The notes: generated from the letters alone by a model not told the origin. A stretch of 64,000 bases of DNA from CAWIVH01 sp963839475 (GCA_963839475.1 CAWIVH010000018.1:248001-312000), one strand, 5' to 3'. Shown: positions 1 to 9,605, counted from the first letter of the stretch. Made by a program: numbers and translations.

Positions 1-2
1 TT

Positions 3-614
3 TTTGCCTACACCCTCGTCGACAATGTTATTGAAAGACCTGATGGCGTCATCATCGCATCCTTTTTCATCCTGGCCATTATCGTCACCAGCGCTGTCAG
101 CCGCGCCTGGCGATCCATTGAGCTCAGGGTGAGCAGGATCCACTTCGCCGACCAAGCTTCGATCGATGCGTGGCATCAGATACAAGGGAAAAGGGTCCAC
201 CTCGTGCCGCTTCGCACACCATCGGCAATCCATCGCAAGAAGAAAGCGCTGGAGATTCGGAACTATTACCGAATAAAAGGGCCGATCGCTTTCATTCACG
301 TCGCGCTGATGGACAACCGCAGCGAATTCACTTCACCGCTAGAACTCAAAATCACCTACGAAGGGGAAAACTACGTCATCGAAGCCAAAGGCGCCATTTC
401 CATAGCCAACAGCATCGCCTACATCAGCGAACTGATAGACCCGATCAGCATTTTTCTCGGGTTGACGAGGCGGAACCTGATCACCCAGTCGCTGCGATTC
501 CTACTTTTGGGGGAAGGGGAGACCGGGCTGATGGTTTACGCCATTCTGCTAAGCTATTGGAAATGGACGCCCGAAGAGGACGTCCGGCCGCTGATTTTCC
601 TGATGAGTGAATAG
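3..614 (+). CDS. APC-family permease, C-terminal part (truncated by window edge)
   Basis: The reading frame is open from base 3, so the gene begins before the window and the GTG at 129 is probably internal. The visible 203 residues hold one hydrophobic segment (about residues 16-33, around FFILAIIVTSAV), then a mostly soluble tail. The stretch DNVIERPDG followed by SRAWRSIELRV resembles the last membrane helix and cytosolic tail of APC-superfamily amino-acid permeases. That assignment is from memory of the family and the substrate cannot be inferred. A 24-base gap separates the stop from a strong hairpin at 638-683. It could be another polytopic transporter's tail. Confidence 0.55.
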   Translation, partial: FAYTLVDNVIERPDGVIIASFFILAIIVTSAVSRAWRSIELRVSRIHFADQASIDAWHQIQGKRVHLVPLRTPSAIHRKKKALEIRNYYRIKGPIAFIHVALMDNRSEFTSPLELKITYEGENYVIEAKGAISIANSIAYISELIDPISIFLGLTRRNLITQSLRFLLLGEGETGLMVYAILLSYWKWTPEEDVRPLIFLMSE

Positions 615-637
615 AGCGCAGACCGGACCAAAAAAGG

Positions 638-683
638 AACGCCCGTGCGTATCCACCGCGAGCGGCGAATACGCACGGGCGTT
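638..683 (-). terminator. Rho-independent terminator of the minus-strand lipoprotein gene
   Basis: Two 15-base arms (638-652 and 669-683) are perfectly complementary, and the 16-base loop contains a second small CCGC/GCGG stem. Read on the minus strand the hairpin is followed by CC and then six T's (complement of A630-A635), the classic intrinsic terminator layout. On the plus strand no T-run follows. It therefore serves the minus-strand gene ending at 786, although the hairpin may also protect the 3' end of the permease transcript. Confidence 0.8.
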
Positions 684-785
684 GACTCAAAAACCAGGAG
701 AACTTCACCAACCTTGAGCGCGGCGGCGGGAAAAGATCCGCATGCGCTCGCGAACCCGGCTCGGCTTGGCGACGGGCGTCAGCCG

Positions 786-1352
786 CTACTTCTTTCCGAT
801 AAGCCCTTCAAGCTCTTTCTGCGCTTCCCAGACCTCGCGCAGTGTCGACCCGGCCAGGAATTTGGCGTCGCTGTACTGGCCGTTCTGGAGCTGGGTTCCC
901 ACTTTTGCGATTTTTTCTTCAGCCGTCTTGCAGGCTTCTTCAAACTCTTTGCGCTTGGCGGCAGGCAGCTTCTTCCCTTCGGCCTCCAGGGTGTCTTTCA
1001 AGGCCTTGCAGCGCTTTTCGGCGGTTCCCTTGGTTCCCTCGATTTCCTGAATCGCGGCGGCGCGTTTGCCCTTGGCCTGCTCACGAGCCTTCTCAAAATG
1101 GCCTTTTGCTTTCAGCAGAGCCGTGGAGGCTTCCCCCCATTTTTCTTTGTCGAGAAGAGACTGGGCAGCTCTCCAGTCTTCCTCGCCGGTCTTCCACTCG
1201 GTGGGCGCGAACTCTTCGGCGTGTTCGGCCTTGGCCTGATCCATGGCCGCCTGGGTCTTTTCGATCGAATCAACCGGCTTGCCGGCGCAGGCGAAGGCGA
1301 AAAATACGAGCGTCAATATGAGGCAGAAATAACAAAATCGCGAGAACTTCAT
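786..1352 (-). CDS. Small helical lipoprotein (DUF4398-like)
   Basis: The 188-residue product starts with MKFSRF, a hydrophobic stretch and a lipobox-like AFAC at about residue 22, so it should be lipid-anchored after signal peptidase II cleavage. The mature part is charged, Ala/Lys/Glu-rich and predicted helical or coiled-coil, with a repeated pattern like that of DUF4398 envelope lipoproteins. The ATG at 1352 is chosen over the upstream ATG at 1463 because GGAGG lies 5 bases before it and the signal peptide begins there. Function is unknown. A tether or envelope-spacer role is only a guess. A strong terminator lies about 100 bases downstream. Confidence 0.75.
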   Translation of the reverse strand: MKFSRFCYFCLILTLVFFAFACAGKPVDSIEKTQAAMDQAKAEHAEEFAPTEWKTGEEDWRAAQSLLDKEKWGEASTALLKAKGHFEKAREQAKGKRAAAIQEIEGTKGTAEKRCKALKDTLEAEGKKLPAAKRKEFEEACKTAEEKIAKVGTQLQNGQYSDAKFLAGSTLREVWEAQKELEGLIGKK

Positions 1353-1692
1353 AGCAGCCTCCGGAAATTCCAGCATCCGTCCCGATGGAGGCGGAAAACA
1401 TGCCGGATCATAAATTGTATTCACCCCGGGCGTTCCAAACCAGACCGGGATAATCCTGGCCATTCAATCTGCAAACATGCCTTGTTTACAATCCTATATT
1501 CGCCCCTTCGAGCCGGAAATGTCAACGATTCTGAGTTCGATAATGAGATTCCCCTAACAGTCCATTTTGGACCGCTAAGTCATCATGAGGTTTTTCGAAA
1601 ACATGGACTTCCCCAAAAATGTCGTATGATGGGGTTCGATGTGTTCAAAAAGGCTGTCGAGTGGCCCGGGAATAGGTTTGGAGGAAATGCTC
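1353..1692. other. Divergent intergenic region between two exported-protein genes
   Basis: About 340 bases separate the minus-strand lipoprotein gene from the plus-strand exported protein. A minus-strand TTGACA (complement of 1520-1525) and a plus-strand TATGAT at about 1624 look like promoter fragments. The spacing to a partner box is poor in both cases (21 and 15-16 bases), so no promoter is claimed. No RNA gene or repeat is visible. Confidence 0.3.
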
Positions 1693-2586
1693 GTGGCAAA
1701 AACTTGCGCCCGCTGGTGCGTTGTCTCCCGCTGCATTATCGGCACGATTCTGTTCTCCGCTGTTTGCCTGCCCCTGTCCTCCATGGTGGACAAACTGAGT
1801 CTCGAGGAGCTGATCGCCAGGCACCTGGAATCCATCGGCACCGCCGAAGCCCGCGCCGCCGCCAAAAACTATGTGGCGAACGGAACGGCGCAGGTGACCT
1901 TCCACATGCCCAACACCGGCCAACTCGAAGGGAGCGGCAGCCTGCTGTCGGACGGGAAAATGATGCGCATAGCCTTGAAGTTCGGCGCCGGCGACTGGCA
2001 AGGGGAGCAGTTGGTTTTTGACGGCAAAAATGTCGATGTGGGCCAGCTCAAGCTTCGGGTACGCTCCTATCTGTCGCAATTCGTATTCGATTACGGTGTG
2101 CTGATGAAAGAAGGATTAATGTGCGGAACCATGACCACGGCATGGCCTTTTTTGGATCTGGCGGGGAGACAGCCTAAACTGGATTACACGGGTCTAAAAA
2201 AACCGGAGGGGAAGCCCCTTCATGAGATCAAGTATAGGGCGAAAAAAGACAGCGGCGATGTGCAGGTGGCACTCTATTTCCATCCTGAGACCTTCCGGCA
2301 CGTCTACTCCGAATACCGTTTAATCGTGCGAGCCATGTCGGTCCAGGGGAAAGATGAGATGGGGAAAACCCTACCGGACACCTCCGCCCAAAACGATGCG
2401 TATTACAAAATACAGGAGTGGTTCGACGATTTCAGAGCCGTCGATGGGCTGAATCTTCCTCACAGCTATAGGATGATTTTCAACCGCCGGGGTTCGGGGC
2501 AGGCAGTGATTTTTGAATACAAGATTGCCTTGAGCCAGGTCCTGCACAACCAGTCGATCGATCCAAAAGCATTCGTGATTCAGTAA
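1693..2586 (+). CDS. Exported LolA-like protein of unknown function
   Basis: The product is about 297 residues with an N-terminal signal-like hydrophobic segment (around IIGTILFSAVCLPLSS). A domain beginning LSLEELIARHLESIG and continuing with beta-rich sequence follows. The opening resembles the exported protein at 51169-51912 (a helper helix, then NGTAQVTF/GSGSLLSDG-type strands), a fold seen in lipoprotein-carrier-like proteins. The start is uncertain. ATG 1687 has GGAGG only 2 bases upstream, whereas GTG 1693 has it at 8 bases and is preferred. The gene is followed by a bidirectional terminator. No catalytic motif is visible. Confidence 0.6.
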   Translation: MAKTCARWCVVSRCIIGTILFSAVCLPLSSMVDKLSLEELIARHLESIGTAEARAAAKNYVANGTAQVTFHMPNTGQLEGSGSLLSDGKMMRIALKFGAGDWQGEQLVFDGKNVDVGQLKLRVRSYLSQFVFDYGVLMKEGLMCGTMTTAWPFLDLAGRQPKLDYTGLKKPEGKPLHEIKYRAKKDSGDVQVALYFHPETFRHVYSEYRLIVRAMSVQGKDEMGKTLPDTSAQNDAYYKIQEWFDDFRAVDGLNLPHSYRMIFNRRGSGQAVIFEYKIALSQVLHNQSIDPKAFVIQ

Positions 2587-2692
2587 ATCCGCAGCTTTGG
2601 TCGAGACTATGACTGCTATCCTTGAAGCATATCCATGAATAATGGACGGCGACGTTCAACTTCCGCAATGCTCAGTGATCCCGACCCCTCAA

Positions 2693-2741
2693 ATAAAAAG
2701 GCGGAAGCGACCATAGCTGGCTGCCTCCGCCTGTTGTTTTT
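2693..2741. terminator. Bidirectional terminator between convergent genes
   Basis: A stem of AGGCGGA (2699-2705) with TCCGCCT (2726-2732) has an A-rich left flank (2691-2699) and a T-rich right flank (2734-2741). U-tracts therefore follow the hairpin in both directions. It sits between the stop of the plus-strand gene at 2586 and the minus-strand receptor gene ending at 2757. Confidence 0.75.
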
Positions 2742-2756
2742 CAGTTAGCTGACCGC

Positions 2757-5700
2757 CTAAAAGTTTACGGTGAGAATAAAGTTGATGATGCGCGGACTGC
2801 CCCTGTAACTGCTGATCCGGGTAAAGTTGGCATCATCGAAAATCGCACTGGAGAAGGAGAAATTGGTATGGTTGAAGGCGTTCAGGAAGTTGACCTTCAA
2901 ATCAACACTCCTGCGCTCCATAAAGTAGGTGCGCTTGGTTATGCTGAAGTCGAACTGCGTGTACCAAGGGCCGGTGATGTTGTTCCTGGGCATGTTCCCG
3001 AGCGACCCCGGCAACGGCGCGCCGAGGAGACCTTCCTTGAGCGTGGCGCTGGTCAGTTTGCCAGTGGTCGGGCTGGTAGTGATGTTCAGCAGGTTCGGGT
3101 CGATGAAAAAGACGCCCTGCGCGGTTTTGTAGACTCCCATGGAATCCCGGAGCTTTTCAAAGCTCGTCCCTGTCAATTGGGCCGGATTGAGTCCCGGGTT
3201 GAAGCTATTATAAGTGGAACGATTCGAGTAAATGGATACCGGACCTCCGGTCTGCCAATTGATGATGCTGCCCACCTGCCAACCCTCGACGATCTTGCGC
3301 AGAGGGGCGAATCCGCCGCTCAGCCATCGCCGGCCGGTGCCGATCGGCAGTTCGTAAATGAAATTGGTGATGAACCGGTGGGTCTGGTCGAAGCTCGCCC
3401 GGTGCTTATCCAAGCTGACGTTGCGCAGGGTCCGGGGCGACTCCAGAGTGCTCTGGCTCCCCTCGCTGTCGGTCAGGGCCTTGCTGAAGGTATATCCCGC
3501 CTGCAGGTAGAGGCCGTGCGACATGCGCTTGCGCAGCTCGATCTGCATGGAGTTGTAGTTGGAGAACGAAGAATTCGACAAAGCACGGGCGGACGCCGCG
3601 TTCGGATTGGCCACGAAGAAGTTGGGCGTGAGATTGGCCCGGTTCGCCTTGTAGGTTGGGCTGAACGCCAATGTGTTGGCGGTCGCTCCGATGTTGGCCA
3701 GATTCAGGTTGTTGACGAAGGTGGTGTTGCTGAACCCGCTGCTCGCAGGCAGTCCGTTAAACAGAGTTGTGAAGGTTGGCAATGGAACCTGCCCCGCCAG
3801 TCCATTGTTGGCGAAAGTGTTCCCTTTTCCATTAGCTATGTTGATGTCGAGGTTCTTCTTAGCCCCATTCCATTCGTTCAAGAAACCATTTTCAAAAATA
3901 TTGGTTTCATTGATATCGATCGCCCGGAAAATTTTTATGGCATGGTTCCCGACATAACGGGCTTCTACAACCCAGCCCTTCTTGATCTCCCTCTCCATTC
4001 CGATCGACCACTGCTGTACATAAGGTGTGCGCAGCTTCGGATCGTAGCTCACCATGATGGCACCCGAGTTCAAGGCAAGATTGTCCGCATCGGTGGTCGG
4101 CATCTTGAAGATCGGCGTCTGAACGGGGACTCCCGACGAGGTCAAAACTCCCGTGGGCACGTTGTTGGCAGCCGATTGATTCAAGCCCGGGTTGGCCACG
4201 GCATTGGTGACCACCGTCCAGCCATCCTGCAGGTAGCTCATGGAGTAACCCATGCGGATGGAGCTCTGTCCATCCTTGCCGAAGAGATACCGCATGGGTC
4301 CCGACTGGAATATAGGCTGGTAAGCGACGCCGAGAAACGGGGCATAATTGTTGAAATCGTTGTTATAGAGCTTTTTCCCGGTGTCTCCGTTGACGAAATC
4401 GATAGGCTGCGGCGCCTTACCCTTCAGTGAACCCGGATTGAACAGGTTTCCGTTGCCCGAGATGCCATAAAGGCCTTCGACCGTGTTCACGGGCTGAATC
4501 ACAAGGCCATGCCTCTCGTAGGGCACACCCTGCCATTCCCAGCGCAGACCGTAGTTGACCGTCAGGTTCCGCCGAACCCTCCATTCATCCTGAAGATATA
4601 AGGCCAGCATTCGCTGCCTGTAGACTCGCGAGTTTGAAGCGCCAGGGACAAATCCCGATGTCGGGCTGGTGACATTAAAGCTCTGCGATCCGCTGCCCAG
4701 GTTCCCGGTAAGATCAGCGTAGATGTCACGCGCCCGATTGGCAATTCCAGTACCGGTCGATCCGGCCGGCAGATTGGGGAACGAAGAATTCACGATACCG
4801 TCAGGATTGGCCGAGTTCGTCCCGAGAGTTACGGTTGACCAGATGCCTGCATCGTTGTATGTGATGGCTGACAAGGAGGTTTGATCCATCCCCATCCTGA
4901 AAGTGTGTTTTCCACGGATCAATGCGAAATTGTCCAGGAACTGATACACCAGTGAAGTGCGCCCCTGAGACATGAAGGTGTTGTCGGGCGTTTGCGGACG
5001 ATACGCTGTGCCCGCCGCGGCTGAGGCGAATACGGTGTAATACGGATTCTTAGGATTACTGTCGCGCAGGAAACCTACAGGCGCACGCTGATGCCCGAAG
5101 CGTGCTTCATTGGTCATGCGGGGGCCGAAGCTGGAATGGATGGCGACCGCCATTAAGGTACGGGCGGAGGATTGGAACGCATCGATACCCCCGGGGAACG
5201 GGGCTTCAAGGCTGTTGAATGTGTCGGGTTTGAGCAGGAAATCAGCCTTGTTATAGACGAATTCCAGCTTGTGAAATCCCCATTTCTGGCTGTGAAGCAA
5301 CTCCTGGTCAAAACGCCCGACGAATTTATCGCTTGGATCGGACCCGCTTACATTGAATCGCCACCCGGCCGTGTTGAGACCATCGCCGACTTCTGTGTTG
5401 TTTGGCAGCGGCGTGGGGTTGAGCATCCCGGATGTGATTGAGTTAATCGTTTTTACGTTGCCGATCGTCATCAGATTGACGGTTTGCATCTGGCCATCGG
5501 AGCCGGTATAGCGGAACAGACCTTTCCTGGCCTGATCGGTTAAGACTATCCGATTCCGTGTCGCGGAGAAGTTCTCGCGGAAGGCCTCGTAGGAGAAAAA
5601 CCAGAAGCTCTTGTTCCGGCCGTTGTAGACCTTCGGTATCCAGAGCGGGCCACCCACCGCAAGTCCCACCCAGTTCTGCAACTCATGGGTTTTGGGTGTG

Positions 5701-6518
5701 GCCGAGGTGTTGTTGAAGAAACTGTTGGCGTTCAGGACATCGTTGCGATGCTGCCAGAATACGTTGCCGCGCAGTTCGTTGGTCCCTGATTTGGTTACCA
5801 TGCGAACCTGGGCCACGCCGCGGCCGGAGTCGGAACCAACCGTACCTACGGTCACGCTGAACTCCTCGGTGGAGGAGAGCGATGGAGCGGTAAGAGCGAA
5901 GAACGAATCCGTTTTCACGAAGTTGTCCATCGCGTTGATCCCGTCCTGGGTGACATTGGTCGCGGATCCTCGCAGGCCGCCAACCGAAGCAGTGCGGGTG
6001 TTATCGCCGGTTACCGCAATCCCGATCTGCAGCCGAGCCAGATCGACCGGGTTCCGCGTGGGAAGCGGAAGGTCTGCCACCTGGCGGGTGTTAACCACAT
6101 TGGTCAGGGTCGCGCTGACGGTGTTCACATCCTGCTGGGCTTGTCCCGTAACCACCACCTGCTCCGCAGCGCCACCCACCTCCAGTTTTACATTAACAAT
6201 AGCCGGCTTTCCGACTTCAACAACAATGCCGGTGACTTCAACTTTCTTGAATCCCGCCACCTGAGCGGTCAGAGTATAGGCACCCAAGTCTATCGAAGGA
6301 AAAGCATACCCGCCCTGGCTGTCGCTGACCGCAGTGGCTTCTTCGCCCGTGGCGACATTTTTTATGGTTACCGAGACGCCTGGAACCAACGCCGCGGACT
6401 GATCCTGTACCGACCCCCTCAGGCTGCCTCGGACCGACTGTGCGATCGCTGGAACGCCTATTGCCGCGAGCGCAATGGCACAAAGAGTCCACACTCGAAA
6501 ACGATCGGAAAAAATCAT
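2757..6518 (-). CDS. TonB-dependent outer-membrane receptor, Oar-like, with carboxypeptidase-regulatory-like domain
   Basis: This 1253-residue protein has a signal peptide (MIFSDRFRVWTLCAIALAA, cleavage near AIAQS). A CarboxypepD_reg-like Ig domain follows at about residues 28-115 (VRGSLRGSVQD, SQGGYAFPSIDLGAYTL). Next comes a plug-like region with VGGLRGS and DGINAMDN, then a long beta-barrel ending in the aromatic terminus FILTVNF expected for BAM-assembled proteins. The family is greatly expanded in Acidobacteriota and is thought to import oligosaccharide- or peptide-type ligands. The ligand here is unknown. ATG 6518 is preferred over 6611 because AAAGGAG lies 6 bases upstream and the signal peptide starts there. 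No TonB or SusD-like gene is adjacent. Confidence 0.93.
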   Translation of the reverse strand: MIFSDRFRVWTLCAIALAAIGVPAIAQSVRGSLRGSVQDQSAALVPGVSVTIKNVATGEEATAVSDSQGGYAFPSIDLGAYTLTAQVAGFKKVEVTGIVVEVGKPAIVNVKLEVGGAAEQVVVTGQAQQDVNTVSATLTNVVNTRQVADLPLPTRNPVDLARLQIGIAVTGDNTRTASVGGLRGSATNVTQDGINAMDNFVKTDSFFALTAPSLSSTEEFSVTVGTVGSDSGRGVAQVRMVTKSGTNELRGNVFWQHRNDVLNANSFFNNTSATPKTHELQNWVGLAVGGPLWIPKVYNGRNKSFWFFSYEAFRENFSATRNRIVLTDQARKGLFRYTGSDGQMQTVNLMTIGNVKTINSITSGMLNPTPLPNNTEVGDGLNTAGWRFNVSGSDPSDKFVGRFDQELLHSQKWGFHKLEFVYNKADFLLKPDTFNSLEAPFPGGIDAFQSSARTLMAVAIHSSFGPRMTNEARFGHQRAPVGFLRDSNPKNPYYTVFASAAAGTAYRPQTPDNTFMSQGRTSLVYQFLDNFALIRGKHTFRMGMDQTSLSAITYNDAGIWSTVTLGTNSANPDGIVNSSFPNLPAGSTGTGIANRARDIYADLTGNLGSGSQSFNVTSPTSGFVPGASNSRVYRQRMLALYLQDEWRVRRNLTVNYGLRWEWQGVPYERHGLVIQPVNTVEGLYGISGNGNLFNPGSLKGKAPQPIDFVNGDTGKKLYNNDFNNYAPFLGVAYQPIFQSGPMRYLFGKDGQSSIRMGYSMSYLQDGWTVVTNAVANPGLNQSAANNVPTGVLTSSGVPVQTPIFKMPTTDADNLALNSGAIMVSYDPKLRTPYVQQWSIGMEREIKKGWVVEARYVGNHAIKIFRAIDINETNIFENGFLNEWNGAKKNLDINIANGKGNTFANNGLAGQVPLPTFTTLFNGLPASSGFSNTTFVNNLNLANIGATANTLAFSPTYKANRANLTPNFFVANPNAASARALSNSSFSNYNSMQIELRKRMSHGLYLQAGYTFSKALTDSEGSQSTLESPRTLRNVSLDKHRASFDQTHRFITNFIYELPIGTGRRWLSGGFAPLRKIVEGWQVGSIINWQTGGPVSIYSNRSTYNSFNPGLNPAQLTGTSFEKLRDSMGVYKTAQGVFFIDPNLLNITTSPTTGKLTSATLKEGLLGAPLPGSLGNMPRNNITGPWYTQFDFSITKRTYFMERRSVDLKVNFLNAFNHTNFSFSSAIFDDANFTRISSYRGSPRIINFILTVNF

Positions 6519-6912
6519 GACTTTCTCCTTTAATAACTTACAGATACCAGGCATTCGCCAAAGCTTTGGGGAAGTCCCTTCTGCTGTTGCGACTTGTGAC
6601 GAAATGATCAAGGCGCCAAGATCAGCATCATTACGAGAAGCGATTGAATAGTGAGCGTACGAAGCAGGGAATCAAACACCTCAGGCTGGAAAGGCCATCG
6701 GTTTTCCCTCGACCCGCTGGAACCGCGCAACACGAAAATCCATCGACTAATGTTGCCTTAGTTGAGCGGTAGACTGCATCAACATCTCTGCACAAGTCAA
6801 TAAGAATTCAAAGGTTGATTAAAAGTCTTGATCATTGGAGATTCCCGACTGCGATCTATGTGGGTCTGGGCTTCCTTGTTGACGGTGTCTATAATGCCAG
6901 CCTGGAGCAAAC
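6519..6912. promoter_or_regulatory. Divergent intergenic region; candidate -10 box for recQ
   Basis: About 390 bases separate the receptor gene from recQ. A perfect TATAAT at 6890-6895 lies 17 bases before the recQ ATG, so the start site would be only about 10 bases upstream of the gene, between the -10 and a GGAG ribosome site. No good -35 box is at the right distance. No convincing promoter was found for the receptor, and nothing else is recognisable. Confidence 0.35.
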
Positions 6913-9048
6913 ATGTCCTCAATTGCAGCGAGTGAGATCGAGAAGATTCTACGGGAAAGCTTTGGATTCTATGAATTCCGCCAGGGCCAACGCGAATTGA
7001 TCGAAGCGGTTCTCGCCGGCCGTGATGCTTTGGGTGTTCTCCCCACGGGAGGGGGTAAATCCCTCACCTACCAACTTCCCGCCGTCTTGCTCGAGGGATT
7101 GACGCTCGTGGTCTCTCCCCTAATCGCCCTGATGAAAGACCAGGTGGACGCCTTCAACCGGCGAGGCGGTAGGCGGGCCGTGGCCATCCATTCGAACCAA
7201 ACTTCCGCAGAAACCCGCGACGCCGTCGCGCGGGCTGAGAACGGGAAGGCGGCGCTGCTCTACGTGGCCCCGGAGAGATTTGAATTTGCCGGATTCCGCG
7301 AGAAGATCCTGGCACTGAAGCCCAGGCTGTTCGTCGTGGACGAGGCCCACTGTGTCAACCAATGGGGCTTTGATTTCCGCCCCTCCTACCTGGCCCTCGC
7401 CGGGATGGCGCAGGCCCTGCGGCCGGCACCCATACTGGCCTTGACCGCAACGGCCACCCCCTCCACGCGGAATGAAATAATCGGCCGGCTCGGCCTCTCC
7501 CGGCCGCTGATCTGCGTGGCGCCCTTCGACCGCCCAAACCTGCGGTTCGAGGTGCACGATTGCAGCCCAAACGAAAAAATGCGCCGCCTGCTCCGAATCC
7601 TCAAGGAATCCTATGACAGCGGTTCGCATATCGTTTACGTGGGGCGGCGCAAAGACGCCGACGACATCGCCGCGCAATTAAATGCGGAGCGGTTAGGTGC
7701 GGTTCCCTATCACGCCGGAATGAACGGCGACGACCGGCGCCGGGCTCAGGAATCGTGGCTTTCGGGCAAGAAGCCGATCACCGTGGCCACGGTCGCTTTC
7801 GGCATGGGGATCGACAAACCGGATGTCCGGACCGTGGCGCACTATCAGCACCCGTCCTCGCTTGAGGCCTACTATCAGGAAGCAGGCCGTGCCGGCCGAG
7901 ATGGGGCCCCGGCCCGGTGCATCACCCTTTTCAGCAGCAAGGACGTGGCTCTTTCGCATTTTTTCCTGCGGAACCGATACCCGTCGCCCGAGGATGTACA
8001 CCAGCTGCTCACACTGGTTTCGCCGCAGGGCACAACACTCGAAGGAATCCGCAACGTGCTCGGCACGCTCAGCGATGAGCAGATCAACATGGCCCTGTGG
8101 GTCCTGCAGGAACAGGGGAAGGTGTGGCGGGACGAAGAAGGGCTGCTCAAAAGGAAAGAAATGAGATTCCCCACCCATCTCTCCCTGGGCGCGCTTTTTG
8201 CCCGCAAGCGGGCCGATTACAAACGCCTGGAAGAGGTCCTCGCCTATTGCGAGGATTTCACTTGTCACCGCCGGCACCTGCTGCGCTATTTTGGGGAAAA
8301 GGTCGATATAGATTTCCGCTGCGGCAACTGTTCGGCCTGCAGCGGAGGCACCGCGCGCCTCGGTGCTGAAGCGGCTGAGGATGAAGCGGCCCGAATCTTG
8401 CAGCTCAACCGGGAGGCCCTTGAATCGTCAGGGCCGCTCAACGCCAAAACCCTCGCCCAGTTTTTTGCCGGCAGCCATGGCAAGCGGATCCCGCAGGAGT
8501 GGCACAAGCTTCGAGGATACGGGGCATTCCAGGGGACCCCCGCCTCCCAGCTGCAGAACCTGGCCGCCCGGGCACTTGTGCGCCCGGCCGAAATCCCAGA
8601 AACAGGCGGGCAGCTGCGCCTTAAACGGGTGGAACCCACTGCTGTCAAAGCGGTGCCCGAGCCGGTGATGATAGCTCCGCATTACCGGCCCACCCCGTCA
8701 CTCGAGGCGATGAAAGAGAGGAAGGTAGAAAGAAAGTCGGGCCTGGCAATTTTGGGATTGCTCCAGGAGTCCGGCATCGGGTTGCCGCCGGTAGGGCTTG
8801 CCCATGCCTTGATCGGGGCAGCGCGATCCGACTTCGTGCTGGAAAACCCGGCTCTTCAGTCCTTGAAGCATTTCGGCGCGGAACGGGGCCGTGATTTCGT
8901 GGACGTTCTATTCGACATACTGGCCATGAAAGCCAAAGGATTTTTGATCGAATCGGCGGGGCATCCGGGCCGATTGGGACTTCATGACTCAGGTAAAGCC
9001 GTGCTGAAATCGAAAACCCAGGGGCACTCCCGTACCGGCCCAGATTAG
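6913..9048 (+). CDS. recQ: RecQ-type ATP-dependent 3'-5' DNA helicase
   Basis: The 711-residue protein carries the RecQ set: Walker A LPTGGGKS, the DEAH-type box VVDEAHCVNQWG, motif VI QEAGRAGRDG, and the zinc module CEDFTC...CGNCSAC (about residues 450-475) that follows the helicase core. The canonical C-[IV]-S-QWGHDFRP is C-V-N-QWGFDFRP here, a mild variation. No HRDC domain is evident. The C-terminal 230 residues hold winged-helix-like sequence and a divergent tail. It should unwind recombination and fork intermediates. GGAG lies 5 bases before ATG 6913. It appears monocistronic, with a hairpin about 30 bases after the stop. Confidence 0.93.
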   Translation: MSSIAASEIEKILRESFGFYEFRQGQRELIEAVLAGRDALGVLPTGGGKSLTYQLPAVLLEGLTLVVSPLIALMKDQVDAFNRRGGRRAVAIHSNQTSAETRDAVARAENGKAALLYVAPERFEFAGFREKILALKPRLFVVDEAHCVNQWGFDFRPSYLALAGMAQALRPAPILALTATATPSTRNEIIGRLGLSRPLICVAPFDRPNLRFEVHDCSPNEKMRRLLRILKESYDSGSHIVYVGRRKDADDIAAQLNAERLGAVPYHAGMNGDDRRRAQESWLSGKKPITVATVAFGMGIDKPDVRTVAHYQHPSSLEAYYQEAGRAGRDGAPARCITLFSSKDVALSHFFLRNRYPSPEDVHQLLTLVSPQGTTLEGIRNVLGTLSDEQINMALWVLQEQGKVWRDEEGLLKRKEMRFPTHLSLGALFARKRADYKRLEEVLAYCEDFTCHRRHLLRYFGEKVDIDFRCGNCSACSGGTARLGAEAAEDEAARILQLNREALESSGPLNAKTLAQFFAGSHGKRIPQEWHKLRGYGAFQGTPASQLQNLAARALVRPAEIPETGGQLRLKRVEPTAVKAVPEPVMIAPHYRPTPSLEAMKERKVERKSGLAILGLLQESGIGLPPVGLAHALIGAARSDFVLENPALQSLKHFGAERGRDFVDVLFDILAMKAKGFLIESAGHPGRLGLHDSGKAVLKSKTQGHSRTGPD

Positions 9049-9070
9049 GCCATGCCTCCCATCTGGAAAT

Positions 9071-9099
9071 CATGTGGTCCGGGATTTATCCCGGACATG
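9071..9099. repeat. Palindromic repeat after recQ, possible terminator
   Basis: GTCCGGGA (9077-9084) pairs perfectly with TCCCGGAC (9089-9096) across a 4-base loop, flanked by CATG on both sides. A closely similar sequence (CATGTGGGTCCGGGATTTAT) occurs at 20165-20184, so this is one member of a dispersed palindrome and not a unique terminator. No T-run follows. Confidence 0.65.
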
Positions 9100-9237
9100 A
9101 TCCTCTCCCAGGCGTGTTCTCACATCCTTCAGGTTCAACCTTTCCGCTGTCGTTTTCACTCCCGCAGATTTTCCCTGCAAAAAATTGAAAATTCGGAAAG
9201 CTGAAGAACCTTTTGCCTGATTCCGCCGATGAAACCA

Positions 9238-9271
9238 GCCGGGCTGAAGCCCGGCCCTGGAGTTTATACAT
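9238..9271. repeat. Outer left inverted repeat of the transposase locus
   Basis: This starts with the palindrome GCCGGGCTGAAGCCCGGC, followed by CCTGGAGTTTATACAT. Its reverse complement matches 10186-10219 at about 31 of 34 positions. The pair encloses the transposase gene at roughly equal distance, as expected of REP/BIME sequences mobilised by REP-associated tyrosine transposases. Confidence 0.75.
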
Positions 9272-9507
9272 TTCCCTCATCCAAGCTCTTCCTGAAATCA
9301 GGTGGCAGCCAATCTGGAATGCGAGATCTTCATGCTCTCTGGGTCGGTGCCGTTTATCTTTTGGCGATGTGCGAGCCAATAGATTTTTCATTGGCGCTGC
9401 AAAGAATTTTCTCATTAAGTATATCGGGCGGTCGAAAATATCAATGCCGGGGATCCTGCCCGAAATCCATTCAGCACCTTGTTATAGCGGGGAGCGATGT
9501 GCTTTTG
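9272..9507. other. Non-coding interior of the left flank of the transposase locus
   Basis: The space between the outer and inner left repeats shows no gene with family similarity. Several short open frames cross it but none has a ribosome site or recognisable sequence. Confidence 0.4.
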
Positions 9508-9593
9508 AGCGCCGAAGGCGCGTTCCATACCAGCCCGGGGCAACGCCCCGGGGAATGATAAAGGTGATAGGAGAAGGGCTGAAAGCCCGCCCC
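9508..9593. repeat. Inner left inverted repeat (REP-like, three small palindromes)
   Basis: The repeat contains GCGCCGAAGGCGC, then CCCGGGGCAACGCCCCGGG, then GGGCTGAAAGCCC, each a hairpin in itself. As a unit it is the imperfect reverse complement of 10066-10148. The same first palindrome followed by GTTCCAT recurs at about 20101-20123. Confidence 0.75.
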
Positions 9594-9605
9594 ATGGAGG
9601 TATTC

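Noticed and set aside
645..2021. Long plus-strand open frame of 458 codons over the lipoprotein
   Set aside because: It is antisense to the clear lipoprotein and out of frame with the exported protein. No ribosome site or family similarity.
2868..4430. 520-codon plus-strand open frame inside the TonB receptor
   Set aside because: Shadow of the receptor gene on the other strand, as is common in GC-rich sequence.
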